Assembly: GCA_018056205.1 (NCBI GenBank)
Contig: JAGPGC010000002.1
Span: forward strand, 1-29,943
Length of the DNA stretch: 29,943 nucleotides
Reading direction: 5' to 3'
DNA from: Candidatus Atribacteria bacterium
GTDB lineage: Bacteria > Atribacterota > Atribacteria > Atribacterales > Atribacteraceae
Shown here: piece after piece, positions 8,887 through 17,199 of the stretch
How positions within the stretch are numbered: the stretch's first letter is position 1
Layout of the letters: every line of letters starts with the position of its first letter
The notes under the pieces: generated by a model
Told to the model about the DNA's origin: nothing
What the model saw: the letters and a program-made list of their open reading frames with translations, nothing else
Database searches by the model: none
Translations under genes and position numbers: made by a program

Positions 8887-10542
8887 TCACTTCATAGCCG
8901 CCCCTTGACTTGTGGGCCGGGCTCTTTCGATATAACGGCCGAGGAGGCCATGAGTATATTTAGGTGGTGGAGGAACAAATTGATCTTGTCGTTTTTGTTT
9001 CTCTCCGTCACTGATTAATAAATCTAATTTTCGGGATGGGATATCAATGAGGATTTCATCGCCATCCTTGACAAGCGCAATTGGGCCTCGCTCATAAGCT
9101 TCGGGAGCGATATGACCGATACAAGGACCCCGAGTTCCACCGGAAAAACGACCATCGGTAACTAAAGCGACATCATGGCTAAGCCCCATCCCAACAATAG
9201 CTGAAGTAGGAGCTAACATCTCTCTCATTCCAGGACCACCTTTGGGTCCCTCGTAGCGAATTACAATTACACTTCCCTTGGAAATTTTCCCCTTAGTAAT
9301 ATATTCCATTGCAGCCTCTTCGCTATCGAAGCAGATAGCCTTACCCCGAAAAACTTTCATGTCTGGACTGACACCAGATTGTTTAACAACTGCTCCTTCG
9401 GGAGCCAAAGAACCTTTCAGTACAGCAATGCCACCTTCTTGGGAATGAGGATTCTCTCGAGATCGAATAACTTCGTAATTAATATATTGAACAGAAGATT
9501 GGATTTCTCTAACCGAAAAACCACTAACGGTTGGATTATCTTCGATTAAATCTCCAAGAACTTTTTCGACGGCAGGAATTCCACCAGCGAAATGAAGATC
9601 TTCCATGAAAAACTCTCCAGCAGGGCGAAGGAGAACCAGATGGGGAACCTTCAAGGAAAGCTGGTTAAAGGTATCAAGATTGATTTCACTCAAACCTAAC
9701 TCATTGGCTAAAGCTAATAGATGAAGCACTGTGTTGGTAGAGCCTCCTAAAGCTAAATCCATGATAATAGCGTTTTTGATAGATACAGCATTGAGTATTA
9801 CCCGGGAGGTCAAATTTTCCTTTATCAGTTGAACAATTTGCTTCCCACTTTCATAACTGATGCGTCGCTTTTCAGCTAAAACCGCTAATGCCGTTCCACA
9901 ACCGGGCAGACTCATTCCCATGGTTTCGGTCAAGCAAGCCATGGTGTTAGCGGTATAAAGCCCCTGACAGGATCCCCCACCAGGGCAAGCTTCAATTTCT
10001 AAGGCTTTTAATTCATTTTCATTGATTAGACCGGCATGGTATTTACCTACTGCCTCAAAGGTATCTCTAACGAAGGAAAGTTTTTTTCCCTGGTACCTGC
10101 CGGAAAGCATAGGTCCAGCAGTCACTACTAATGCCGGAAGGTTTAAACGGGCTGCTGCCATAAGCATTCCTGGTGTAATTTTATCGCAGTTGGTGAGTAA
10201 TACCAAACCATCGAGAGCATGTCCTTTGGCGACTGCTTCAATACTATCAGCAATTACATCGCGGCTTGGTAAGGAATATCGCATACCTTCATGACCCATC
10301 GAAATGCCATCACAAATTCCTGGAACTCCAAAAATAAAGGGAGTTCCGCCTCCAGCTTCAATTCCTCTCTCGATAAAACGTTCTAATTCACGCATATGGA
10401 TATGTCCAGGAACGAGATCAGAGTAGGAGCTGGCTATTCCAACAAAGGGTCTCTCCATTGCTGAGGGTGAGATCCCAGTAGAAAAAAACAAGGAACGATG
10501 TGGGCAACGATCGGGCCCGTTTTTAACTAATTCACTTTTCAT
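8887..10542 (-). CDS. ilvD: Dihydroxy-acid dehydratase
   Basis: 551 residues, full length. It dehydrates dihydroxy-isovalerate and -methylvalerate, the common third step of valine and isoleucine synthesis. The [53 protein letters not shown] and CPGGGSCQG motifs match the IlvD/Edd family with an Fe-S cluster. The signature [16 protein letters not shown] is near the C-terminus. ATG 10542 has GGAGG 7-8 nt upstream. It is the first gene of the operon and follows the T-box leader by about 70 nt. Confidence 0.95.
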   Translation of the reverse strand: MKSELVKNGPDRCPHRSLFFSTGISPSAMERPFVGIASSYSDLVPGHIHMRELERFIERGIEAGGGTPFIFGVPGICDGISMGHEGMRYSLPSRDVIADSIEAVAKGHALDGLVLLTNCDKITPGMLMAAARLNLPALVVTAGPMLSGRYQGKKLSFVRDTFEAVGKYHAGLINENELKALEIEACPGGGSCQGLYTANTMACLTETMGMSLPGCGTALAVLAEKRRISYESGKQIVQLIKENLTSRVILNAVSIKNAIIMDLALGGSTNTVLHLLALANELGLSEINLDTFNQLSLKVPHLVLLRPAGEFFMEDLHFAGGIPAVEKVLGDLIEDNPTVSGFSVREIQSSVQYINYEVIRSRENPHSQEGGIAVLKGSLAPEGAVVKQSGVSPDMKVFRGKAICFDSEEAAMEYITKGKISKGSVIVIRYEGPKGGPGMREMLAPTSAIVGMGLSHDVALVTDGRFSGGTRGPCIGHIAPEAYERGPIALVKDGDEILIDIPSRKLDLLISDGEKQKRQDQFVPPPPKYTHGLLGRYIERARPTSQGAAMK

Positions 10543-10612
10543 AAAATTCCTCCTTCATCATAAGTAGTGGCAGTTAATCAGAACTTGGAAAATGAGGGAA
10601 AATTGGGATAAT

Positions 10613-10927
10613 AAAAAACCCCTCGTCCTTCCAGGGACGAGGGGTTTTACGAACTTCCCCGCGGTACCACCCATTTTGCCGGTATATCGGCCTACTCATT
10701 TCAGATACGGGTATTAAACCTATACCATCCTCTATAACGGGAGTTCCCGACCCGGCTTAATAGATTTTCGTTCAGCCTGCAACTCCAGGGTGAGTTTCGG
10801 TATTTCGGATAGGTGCTTACTTTCAGCAAGTGGTAAGCTCTCTGTGACCCCTTCAATACCTACTGAGCCCCTTCACAGTTTTTGCCTGCTTAGAGAGAAT
10901 TGCAACCCTAAGTCATTCTGTAAAAGC
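10613..10927 (-). promoter_or_regulatory. T-box leader, leucine (CTC) specifier
   Basis: On the minus strand the leader carries the conserved T-box TGGGTGGTACCGCG (10673-10660), which pairs with the NCCA end of uncharged tRNA, followed by a strong terminator. Stem I is recognisable. An 8-bp base pairs 10903-10896 with 10786-10779. The AGAGAGC and GCTGAAAG distal-loop elements fall in 10844-10815. In the specifier loop GAAACTCACC, the codon CTC is at 10794-10792, read by leucyl-tRNA. Uncharged tRNA-Leu should stabilise the antiterminator and switch on all seven ilv-leu genes. The ilv-leu leader of Bacillus uses the same codon (established knowledge). Confidence 0.93.
10615..10648 (-). terminator. 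T-box-controlled terminator
   Basis: A perfect 14-bp inverted repeat: arms 10615-10628 and 10635-10648 with a 6-nt loop. On the minus strand it ends in a U-run. Its 5' arm lies just after the T-box sequence, as expected for the mutually exclusive terminator/antiterminator switch. Confidence 0.93.
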
Positions 10928-10933
10928 AGTAGA

Positions 10934-10962
10934 AATATATCATACTCGAGATGAAAATGCAA
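10934..10962 (-). promoter_or_regulatory. Promoter of the ilv-leu operon
   Basis: On the minus strand, -35 TTGCAT (10962-10957) and -10 TATATT (10939-10934) are 17 nt apart. The predicted start is near 10927, immediately before T-box stem I. Confidence 0.75.
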
Positions 10963-11049
10963 GGAAATTATCGATAATTAAAAAAAGATTAATTTTCCCC
11001 CTCGATTAGGATGGAAATAGGTACATTACAAAAATAATAACTCTATGCC

Positions 11050-11078
11050 TTGCAGTCTAGAACAAAGAGAATTATAAT
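11050..11078 (+). promoter_or_regulatory. Promoter of fur-feoA-feoB
   Basis: -35 TTGCAG (11050-11055), 17-nt spacer, then a consensus -10 TATAAT (11073-11078). The Fur-type half-sites begin inside the -10 box and continue over the predicted start. Confidence 0.78.
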
Positions 11079-11104
11079 TATCATGTAATTGATAATGATT
11101 ATCA
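11077..11104 (+). promoter_or_regulatory. Fur operator: three half-sites
   Basis: TGATAATGATTATCA at 11090-11104 matches the 7-1-7 Fur-family consensus exactly. A further ATTATCA at 11077-11083 faces TGATAAT at 11090-11096 across 6 nt, giving a second overlapping inverted repeat. Bound protein would cover the -10 box and start, so iron-dependent repression of the whole operon, including the regulator itself, is expected. Confidence 0.85.
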
Positions 11105-11122
11105 TTATAAATTGGTGGAGAA

Positions 11123-11557
11123 ATGCCTAGTAAAGAGTGGCAAAAAGCTTTAGGGAAACAAAATAAAAAACTTACCTCATCAAGATTGGCCATAATTGAG
11201 GTATTTGAAGAAAATCGAAAACATCTTTCCGCTGAAGAAGTTCATGATTTTTTGAAAAAAAATAATCAAAAAGTTGGGATTGCCACAATTTATCGTAATC
11301 TTGATTTATTAACCCGAATTGGGATTTTGCATCGGGTTAATTTTGGTGATGGGAAAGACCACTTTGAAATGACCCGTAGACCGATTCATCATCATCATCT
11401 GGTTTGCAACAAATGCGGGAAAGTTGTTGATTACAGCGAAATAATAGGAGAAGGAGAGTTTGTTTCTTACTTAGAGAAAGAACTAAACAAACGATATGGA
11501 TTTAAAATTGAATCTCACCAAATTTATTTTTATGGACTATGTGATGAATGTCGATGA
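11123..11557 (+). CDS. fur: Fur-family ferric uptake regulator
   Basis: 144 residues: winged helix (LTSSRLAIIEVFEE..., VGIATIYRNLDLL at about 51-63) followed by the metal-sensing dimer domain. HHHH at 89-92 and CNKC (C95, C98) with CDEC near the C-terminus (C140, C143) give the regulatory-site histidines and the structural zinc site. Fur, PerR and Zur cannot be separated by sequence alone. The downstream feoAB and the Fur box point to iron sensing. ATG 11123 follows GGTGGAG with an unusually short spacing. The gene is 18 nt from feoA in the same operon, so it is probably autoregulated. Confidence 0.9.
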   Translation: MPSKEWQKALGKQNKKLTSSRLAIIEVFEENRKHLSAEEVHDFLKKNNQKVGIATIYRNLDLLTRIGILHRVNFGDGKDHFEMTRRPIHHHHLVCNKCGKVVDYSEIIGEGEFVSYLEKELNKRYGFKIESHQIYFYGLCDECR

Positions 11558-11575
11558 TATTTAGGGTTAAGGGGG

Positions 11576-11857
11576 ATGATTTATTTGGTCCTAAAAAGAT
11601 GTATAACTACTAAATCAACCGATTCGAATGCTACCTTAATTGATATGCTTCCTGGACAAACTGGAATAATTACCGAGATTGATCAGGGTCATGGATTGGC
11701 GAGAAAGCTTTGGGCGATGGGTATCATACCTGGTAAAAAAGTGGTCAAAGTGAGTCAGATTATAGGTGGTGGGCCAATTGTAATCCGCATCGATGCTCAA
11801 GAACTTGCATTAGGGCGTGGTGTAGCAAATAGGATTAAAGTTAAAATAGAGAAATGA
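11576..11857 (+). CDS. feoA: Ferrous iron transport protein A
   Basis: About 93 residues. It is an SH3-like FeoA domain with LPGQTGIITEIDQG, KLWAMGIIPGKKVVKVSQ and ALGRGVANRIKV, the standard family pattern. It is thought to support FeoB at the membrane. ATG 11576 directly abuts a GGGGG run, so the TTG at 11585 (9 nt from AAGGGGG) may be the true start; either leaves the domain intact. The stop overlaps the feoB start by 4 bp (ATGA). Confidence 0.88.
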   Translation: MIYLVLKRCITTKSTDSNATLIDMLPGQTGIITEIDQGHGLARKLWAMGIIPGKKVVKVSQIIGGGPIVIRIDAQELALGRGVANRIKVKIEK

Positions 11858-13563
11858 AGAAAGTCGTTTTGGTTGGTAATCCGAATGTAGGGAAGAGCGT
11901 TTTTTTCACTCGGTTAAGTGGAATATATGCTATTTCTTCCAACTATCCTGGGACAACAGTTGAGATTTCTCGAAGTCAAATAAGTCGTGAAGGGGTAAAG
12001 TTTGAGCTGATTGATGCACCCGGGACTTATGCTTTAGAAGCCGATGCTGAAGCCGAGAGAATTGCTGGGAAGCTAATAGACGAAGCTGATATAGTTATCA
12101 ATGTAATTGATGCTGGTAACCTCGAGCGGAACCTTTATCTCACTTTTGAACTTTTAGAAAAGAAAAAACCAATGGTGATTGCTCTTAATATGTGGGATGA
12201 GGTTCAAAAAAGAGGGATTAAAATTGACCTACAAGCCCTGGCTAAGATTTTAGGTGTACCGGTTATTCCAGTGGTAGCGACCACTGGAGAAGGTATGAAA
12301 AAAGTCATTCAAGCTCTTGACCAAGCCAAGGTGCCAATTTTTGTTCCAAGCTCTCACCAGGAAAGATGGCGTGAAATTGGTCAGGTTATTCAGGCAGTGC
12401 AATCTTTTTCATACCAAAAACCAACTTGGACCGATCGCCTCAAAGAAGCAACACTTTCACCCTTTAGTGGGTTTCTTATTGGTTTGGGAGTTTTATGTGG
12501 AGTTTTTTGGGTAGTCAGGCAGATTGGTGAAGGACTTATTAATTATATTCTTGACCCTTTCTTTTATCGGTTATATTATCCTCTTCTGGTGAATCTTGAT
12601 AGGTATTTGTCCTTTTCTCCTTTTTTAAGGACTATTTTAATTGGTCATTTGGTCGACGGAAAAATCGATTTTGAACAATCGCTTGGATTGCTTTCAACCG
12701 GAATTTATATTGAATTGGGAGTTGTTCTCCCCTATATTGTTGCCTTTTATTTTATTCTTGGGTTATTGGAAGATACTGGCTATCTTCCTCGATTGGCAGT
12801 TTTATTAGATGGATTTTTCCACCACGTTGGTTTGCACGGTTACGCCATAGTTCCTACCTTATTAGGCTTGGGTTGTAATGTACCAGGGATAATGTCTACC
12901 AGAGTATTAGAAAGCAAAACTGAACGATTTATCGTATCGATATTAATTTCGATTGCTATTCCTTGCGCTTCTCAACAAGCACTTATTTTTGGAGTATTAG
13001 GAAAGTATGGCATTATACCAGTTGTGTTAGTTTATTTTATCCTTTTTCTGGTATGGATTATTTTGGGAATTATAATGAAATATACAGTAAAAGGTTATCG
13101 ACCAGCTCTAATTCTGGAAATTCCTCCTTATCGTCTTCCCTATTGGAAAACTCTGCTTCCGAAACTTTGGTTACGGGTGAAAGGATTCTTAAAGGAAGCA
13201 CTCCCCATTGTTTCTTTAGGAATTATCATGGTTAATCTTTTATTTATGACCAATCTTTTCCCTTACATTGCTCAAGTTATTGGTCCTTTTTTCCAGAAGT
13301 ATTTGGGTCTTCCCAGTGAAGTTTCCTTAGTGTTAGTACTTGGTTTTCTTCGAAAAGATATAGCAATGGGTTTACTTGCACCCCTCCAGCTCACGGTTAA
13401 GCAGTTGATTATCTCATCAGTAATGTTGGCAATGTTTTTTCCTTGCGTGGCAACTTTTATGATGATTTTAAAAGAGCTCGGAGCCAAAAAACTTATACAA
13501 GGTACAATAATTATGCTTTTTACCTCTACTATTACTGGATTAATCTTGAATTTGGTTTTATAA
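11854..13563 (+). CDS. feoB: Ferrous iron transporter B, short form
   Basis: 569 residues, short against the 650-770 usual for FeoB. The N-terminal G domain is intact: G1 GNPNVGKS (8-15), YPGTTVE (31-37), G3 DAPG (54-57), G4 NMWD (112-115) and a G5-like VATTGEG near 142-148. The membrane part has several helices from about residue 205, with the GLGCNVPGIMSTRVLE gate motif and, near the C-terminus, FFPCVATFMMILKELG. The usual second-half gate motif S-C-x-A-R-L-P is altered to PCASQQA, keeping the cysteine but losing arginine and proline. It imports Fe2+ across the cytoplasmic membrane. Translationally coupled to feoA; no feoC seen. Confidence 0.9.
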   Translation: MKKVVLVGNPNVGKSVFFTRLSGIYAISSNYPGTTVEISRSQISREGVKFELIDAPGTYALEADAEAERIAGKLIDEADIVINVIDAGNLERNLYLTFELLEKKKPMVIALNMWDEVQKRGIKIDLQALAKILGVPVIPVVATTGEGMKKVIQALDQAKVPIFVPSSHQERWREIGQVIQAVQSFSYQKPTWTDRLKEATLSPFSGFLIGLGVLCGVFWVVRQIGEGLINYILDPFFYRLYYPLLVNLDRYLSFSPFLRTILIGHLVDGKIDFEQSLGLLSTGIYIELGVVLPYIVAFYFILGLLEDTGYLPRLAVLLDGFFHHVGLHGYAIVPTLLGLGCNVPGIMSTRVLESKTERFIVSILISIAIPCASQQALIFGVLGKYGIIPVVLVYFILFLVWIILGIIMKYTVKGYRPALILEIPPYRLPYWKTLLPKLWLRVKGFLKEALPIVSLGIIMVNLLFMTNLFPYIAQVIGPFFQKYLGLPSEVSLVLVLGFLRKDIAMGLLAPLQLTVKQLIISSVMLAMFFPCVATFMMILKELGAKKLIQGTIIMLFTSTITGLILNLVL

Positions 13564-13564
13564 T

Positions 13565-13594
13565 TTGACAGCTATAAAAAGTATAAGATTTAAT
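13565..13594 (+). promoter_or_regulatory. Possible promoter for the PAP2 gene
   Basis: A consensus -35 TTGACA (13565-13570) is followed 18 nt later by TTTAAT (13589-13594). It sits right after the feoB stop, so the PAP2 gene may have its own transcript. Confidence 0.4.
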
Positions 13595-13659
13595 TTTTTC
13601 CACTTTATAGAATCTTTAAGAGAAGTTAGCAAATTTTAAAAAAGAATTGGTTATTTGAT

Positions 13660-14511
13660 GTGAATGAAGAGTTCATTCTTGTTTTACAGCAGTTTTCCCA
13701 TCCAGTATTTGATGTTATTTTCCGGTTTTTTTCTTTTTTAGGATCGGAATTATTTTATTTATTTTTTCTTTCCTTTGTCTATTTATGTTTGGACAAGAAA
13801 ACAGCTATTCGACTTGGTATAGTAATCTTTTTTTCGATGTATATTAATTTTACTTTAAAAGAGTTATTTAATCTTCCTCGTCCTCAGCATCCAAATATCC
13901 GAGTGTTAGAAATAACTGAGGGGAAATCTTTTCCCAGCGGTCATGCTCAATCAGTTACTACTGTCACCTTTTTTTTGGCTTGGTCATTTCCAAAGAAAAT
14001 TTATTTTCTTTTAGCAGTTATTATTAGCTCTTTGGTTTCAATTTCAAGAATATATTTAGGAGTTCACTATCCACGTGATGTTATCGTTGGGGCTGCTTTA
14101 GGTTTTGTTATTGCTCTTTTTTTCTGGTATCTGTTTTATCAAGTTGAACGTTTAAAAATAAAGTTTATACCAATAAGAGAGTTTTTCTTATCATTGCTTT
14201 TGGGGGGATTGTTGTTCTATTTTTCTTCCGATCCTTTGTCGGCTCGTGTTTCGGGATCTCTAATTGGTATATTTTGTGGTGTTATTCTTGAGAAATCCCT
14301 AATTAACTTTGTTCTACCCTCGAGCTTTAAAAATCGTTTGGTACATTATGGATTAGGTATGATTACGGTAATTGCTCTTTACCTTGGAATGAAAGCGATT
14401 TTTCCTATTTCACCTTTAGGATATTTTTTACGATATTTTATTCTCAATTTTTGGATTGTATTCATTATACCTTTGATATTTTATAAAACTTTAAAATATA
14501 AGAGAGAATAA
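13660..14511 (+). CDS. PAP2-family membrane phosphatase
   Basis: 283 residues with many hydrophobic helices. The three-part PAP2 active site is complete: KELFNLPRP (K67, R74), PSGH (92-95) and SRIYLGVHYPRD (R130, H136, D140). Such enzymes remove phosphate from lipid phosphates such as undecaprenyl diphosphate or phosphatidic acid at the outer membrane face. After the catalytic part there are about 140 residues with further helices, longer than minimal PAP2 proteins. The start is GTG 13660 with only a weak Shine-Dalgarno, so the exact start is uncertain. The neighbours do not reveal its substrate. Confidence 0.88.
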   Translation: MNEEFILVLQQFSHPVFDVIFRFFSFLGSELFYLFFLSFVYLCLDKKTAIRLGIVIFFSMYINFTLKELFNLPRPQHPNIRVLEITEGKSFPSGHAQSVTTVTFFLAWSFPKKIYFLLAVIISSLVSISRIYLGVHYPRDVIVGAALGFVIALFFWYLFYQVERLKIKFIPIREFFLSLLLGGLLFYFSSDPLSARVSGSLIGIFCGVILEKSLINFVLPSSFKNRLVHYGLGMITVIALYLGMKAIFPISPLGYFLRYFILNFWIVFIIPLIFYKTLKYKRE

Positions 14512-14613
14512 ATCCTTATATAAATAAGCTAAACTTTCAGAGTATTTATATTTATGTGGTGATAGAAAGTGGTAGGAAGGTCTATTCGGAGCCAAAGGAG
14601 GTAATAAGAAAAA

Positions 14614-15954
14614 ATGAATTCTGTTGAAAAACTTGAAAACCAACTTGATAATTTTAATTTCTCGGAAAGGAAAAAGGCTTTTTTGGAGCTCAAAGCGCTG
14701 GTTGACCAGAAAAATATTTTTTTACCCAGCCCTTCCCCCAAGGTAAACCTCCACTTTCATACCTTTTTTTCCTTTAATGCTTACGGTTATTCCCCTCTTC
14801 ACATTATATGGAGAGCTCGAAAAGAAGGTTTAGCCATGGCTGGTAGTGTTGATTTTGATGTTTTAGATGCTATGGAAGAGTTCCTTTGGGGTGGATTTGA
14901 AATAAACTTGCCAGTATCTAGTGGCATTGAAACTCGGATTTATCTTCCAGAATTTCACGATCGGGAGCTTAGTTCTCCTAAAGAACCTGGTGTTGCTTAT
15001 TTTATGGGAAACGGTTTTACCCGACTTCCAGAATCAGGAACGAAGGCCGAAAAAACTCTGAGTTATTTGAAAGAAATAGCCCAGAAAAGGAATAGAAACA
15101 TTTTAAAAAAGGTTAATTTATATTTACAATTCGTTACTATCGATTTGGAAAAAGAAGTTCTTCCTCTAACACCTTCGGGAAATCCAACTGAACGCCATTT
15201 AGTTATGGCTTATGTTTTAAAAGCCGATCAGGTGTTTTCCGAGCGAAAGGAACTAATAAAATTTTGGTCGGAAAAATTAGAAGTCCTTCCTGAGAAAGTA
15301 GAAGATTTATTAAACTGTAAACCTGATTTCTATGATTTCATTCGTTCTAAATTGATGAAATATGGGGGTGTAGGGTACGTCAAACCCGATGTTGGAGATT
15401 TCCCTCCAATTGAACAAGTAACTGATATGATTTTGGATTTAGGAGCGATTCCCTCTTTTTCCTGGCTTGATGGTACTCGGAGCGGAGAAAAGGATCCAAA
15501 AGAATTACTGGATTTCTGTGAAGCCAAAGGCATTGAAACTTTGTTTATCGTTCCCGATCGAAATTGGGATCTCCCCGATCAAGAAGAAAGCCAGCTGAAA
15601 CTTGCCAAGCTCTATGAAATTGTTGAAGAAGCCAAAAGTAGGGAATTTCCTATTTTTGTGGGAACAGAATTGAATAAATTTGGACAAAAATTTGTTGATG
15701 AATTTGACTCTCCAGCTCTTGCTCCATTAACCCCTTATTTTTTAAGAAGTGCTTGGATACTTTGGGGTCATATGGTTATGGAGAAATCTTCACAACGTGG
15801 ATATACTAGTGAGTGGGCAAAAAAGTCTTTTCGAGACCGAAAAACAAAAAACCAATTCTACTATCAACTTGGTCAAACAATTCCTGCGGATAGAGCACAA
15901 TTAGAAAAAGTAAGTTCCCTTTCAACTGAGGATCTCAAAAGACGATGGGCATGA
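14614..15954 (+). CDS. PHP-domain metal-dependent protein
   Basis: 446 residues. A PHP-type metal motif, NLHFHTFFSFNAYGYSP (H47, H49), is followed by LAMAGSVDFDVLDAMEEF and an ETRIYLPEF stretch. Later, GAIPSFSWLDGT and PIFVGTELNKFGQKF look like the far strands of the PHP barrel. PHP proteins include phosphoesterases such as histidinol phosphatase and polymerase nucleases, but I do not recognise this subfamily. ATG 14614 has GGAGG about 12 nt upstream. Its end overlaps the PfkB kinase gene by 10 bp, so a linked role in sugar-phosphate metabolism is likely (inference). Confidence 0.75.
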   Translation: MNSVEKLENQLDNFNFSERKKAFLELKALVDQKNIFLPSPSPKVNLHFHTFFSFNAYGYSPLHIIWRARKEGLAMAGSVDFDVLDAMEEFLWGGFEINLPVSSGIETRIYLPEFHDRELSSPKEPGVAYFMGNGFTRLPESGTKAEKTLSYLKEIAQKRNRNILKKVNLYLQFVTIDLEKEVLPLTPSGNPTERHLVMAYVLKADQVFSERKELIKFWSEKLEVLPEKVEDLLNCKPDFYDFIRSKLMKYGGVGYVKPDVGDFPPIEQVTDMILDLGAIPSFSWLDGTRSGEKDPKELLDFCEAKGIETLFIVPDRNWDLPDQEESQLKLAKLYEIVEEAKSREFPIFVGTELNKFGQKFVDEFDSPALAPLTPYFLRSAWILWGHMVMEKSSQRGYTSEWAKKSFRDRKTKNQFYYQLGQTIPADRAQLEKVSSLSTEDLKRRWA

Positions 15955-16898
15955 TATTAGTTGTAACTCCTAATCCATGTATTGATAAAACGCTTTTTGT
16001 TGAAAACATTCATCCGCAACCCAAAATCAAGGTGGAAAAAGTTAAGGAAATTGCCGGTGGGAAGGGATCTAATGTAAGTCGAGTGTTACATACACTTGGA
16101 GTGAAAACCGGACATTTTGTTGTATTAGGAGGATATAACGGTCATCAAGTAAAAAGCTTAATGGAATCAGATGGAGTATTTACTTATCCTGCCTGGGTAT
16201 CTCAACCAACCCGAGTTGTTACGACGGTTGTCGATCGCAATTGGCAACAAGTAGCATATTTTGAACCGGGACCGGTTATTTCCTCTCAAGAAATGGATCA
16301 AATTTTATTAACCTTTGAAAAAGTTATTCCATCAGCAGAGTTAATTGTATTTTGTGGAAGTGTTTCCGACCCTAGTGCTCATTCAATTTACTGTCGGATG
16401 ATTCAGACAGCAAAAGAGAAAAGTATAAAAACCATTATTGACAGCCGTGGCATACCGTTGATTGAGGCTTTAAAAGCCAAACCCTGGATGGTGAAAATGA
16501 ACTGTGAAGAAGCCGAAGAAACCTGGGGGAAGAAAATTAATAGGAAAGAAGATTATTACAATTTCTATGAATTTCTTAAAAAAAGTGGAATTGAATATCT
16601 TATTCTCACTTTTGGAGAAAAAGGGGCTTGGTTTCGAGGAGAAGGAATAACTTGGTTTGGTTATTCCCCAAAAGTAATTTCGATTAATCCGGTAGGTTCG
16701 GGAGATTCTTTTTTGGCCGCATTTATATTTGGACTTGTCCATGGCAAAGAATGGAATGAATGTTTAAGACTAGGCCTTGCCGCCGGCGCTGCTAATGCCC
16801 AGACCTGGGATGCTGCAATGGTAACCTGGGATGATATCCAACTTCTTTTACCTGAGGTAAGGGTTGAAACCGGAGACAGTTTTTTTTCTCTCTTTTAA
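15945..16898 (+). CDS. PfkB-family hexose-phosphate kinase (1-phosphofructokinase / tagatose-6-phosphate kinase type)
   Basis: 317 residues. It starts LVVTPNPCIDKTL as in FruK, LacC and PfkB. The first PfkB signature IAGGKGSNVSR is at 36-46. The second signature NPVGSGDSFLAAF carries the catalytic base D254. It phosphorylates a sugar phosphate to a bisphosphate. FruK and LacC cannot be told apart here, but a GatZ/KbaZ-like aldolase subunit lies just downstream in convergent orientation, which favours a tagatose- or fructose-bisphosphate route. ATG 15945 lies inside the end of the PHP gene; a second ATG six nt later is possible. The stop is followed by a gap of about 250 nt. Confidence 0.85.
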   Translation: MGMILVVTPNPCIDKTLFVENIHPQPKIKVEKVKEIAGGKGSNVSRVLHTLGVKTGHFVVLGGYNGHQVKSLMESDGVFTYPAWVSQPTRVVTTVVDRNWQQVAYFEPGPVISSQEMDQILLTFEKVIPSAELIVFCGSVSDPSAHSIYCRMIQTAKEKSIKTIIDSRGIPLIEALKAKPWMVKMNCEEAEETWGKKINRKEDYYNFYEFLKKSGIEYLILTFGEKGAWFRGEGITWFGYSPKVISINPVGSGDSFLAAFIFGLVHGKEWNECLRLGLAAGAANAQTWDAAMVTWDDIQLLLPEVRVETGDSFFSLF

Positions 16899-17144
16899 AG
16901 AAAATTAGAAGAAATATAAAAAGAAATTAAATAAGGTATACCTTGATGTATAGATGATAATAATTTATAAGTATCTAAAATTATTAGACTAAAATGGAAC
17001 TTTTTGAAGATAGGCATAATATTTAAAAATAATTGAGATTCTGATAGTAATTGGCAATAAATAGCAGCGTATGATATAAGAAGAGTTTAAAAGATTTAGA
17101 ATAGGTAAATTTTTGAAAAATATAAAAGATCTTTCCCCTCCTTG
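16899..17144. other. AT-rich intergenic stretch
   Basis: About 245 nt between the PfkB kinase and the convergent terminator. No open frame, repeat or promoter that I can support. Confidence 0.5.
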
Positions 17145-17186
17145 CATTTATGGGGGGCCGACACCAAAATCGGCCCCCCATAAATG
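17145..17186. terminator. Bidirectional intrinsic terminator
   Basis: A perfect 17-bp inverted repeat: arms 17145-17161 and 17170-17186 with an 8-nt loop, containing a G6CCGA / TCGGC6 core. It lies between the converging kinase (plus) and GatZ-like (minus) genes. The U-run is weak on both sides, but the stem is very stable. Confidence 0.85.
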
Positions 17187-17199
17187 TTTATAGGCCTAG

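Noticed and set aside
8887..10542. IlvD lacks a P-C-N cysteine in its N-terminal motif (has PGH)
   Set aside because: The SYxxxVPGHxH form is a normal IlvD subfamily with its cysteines elsewhere (CDG, NCDK, SCQG), so it is not a defect.
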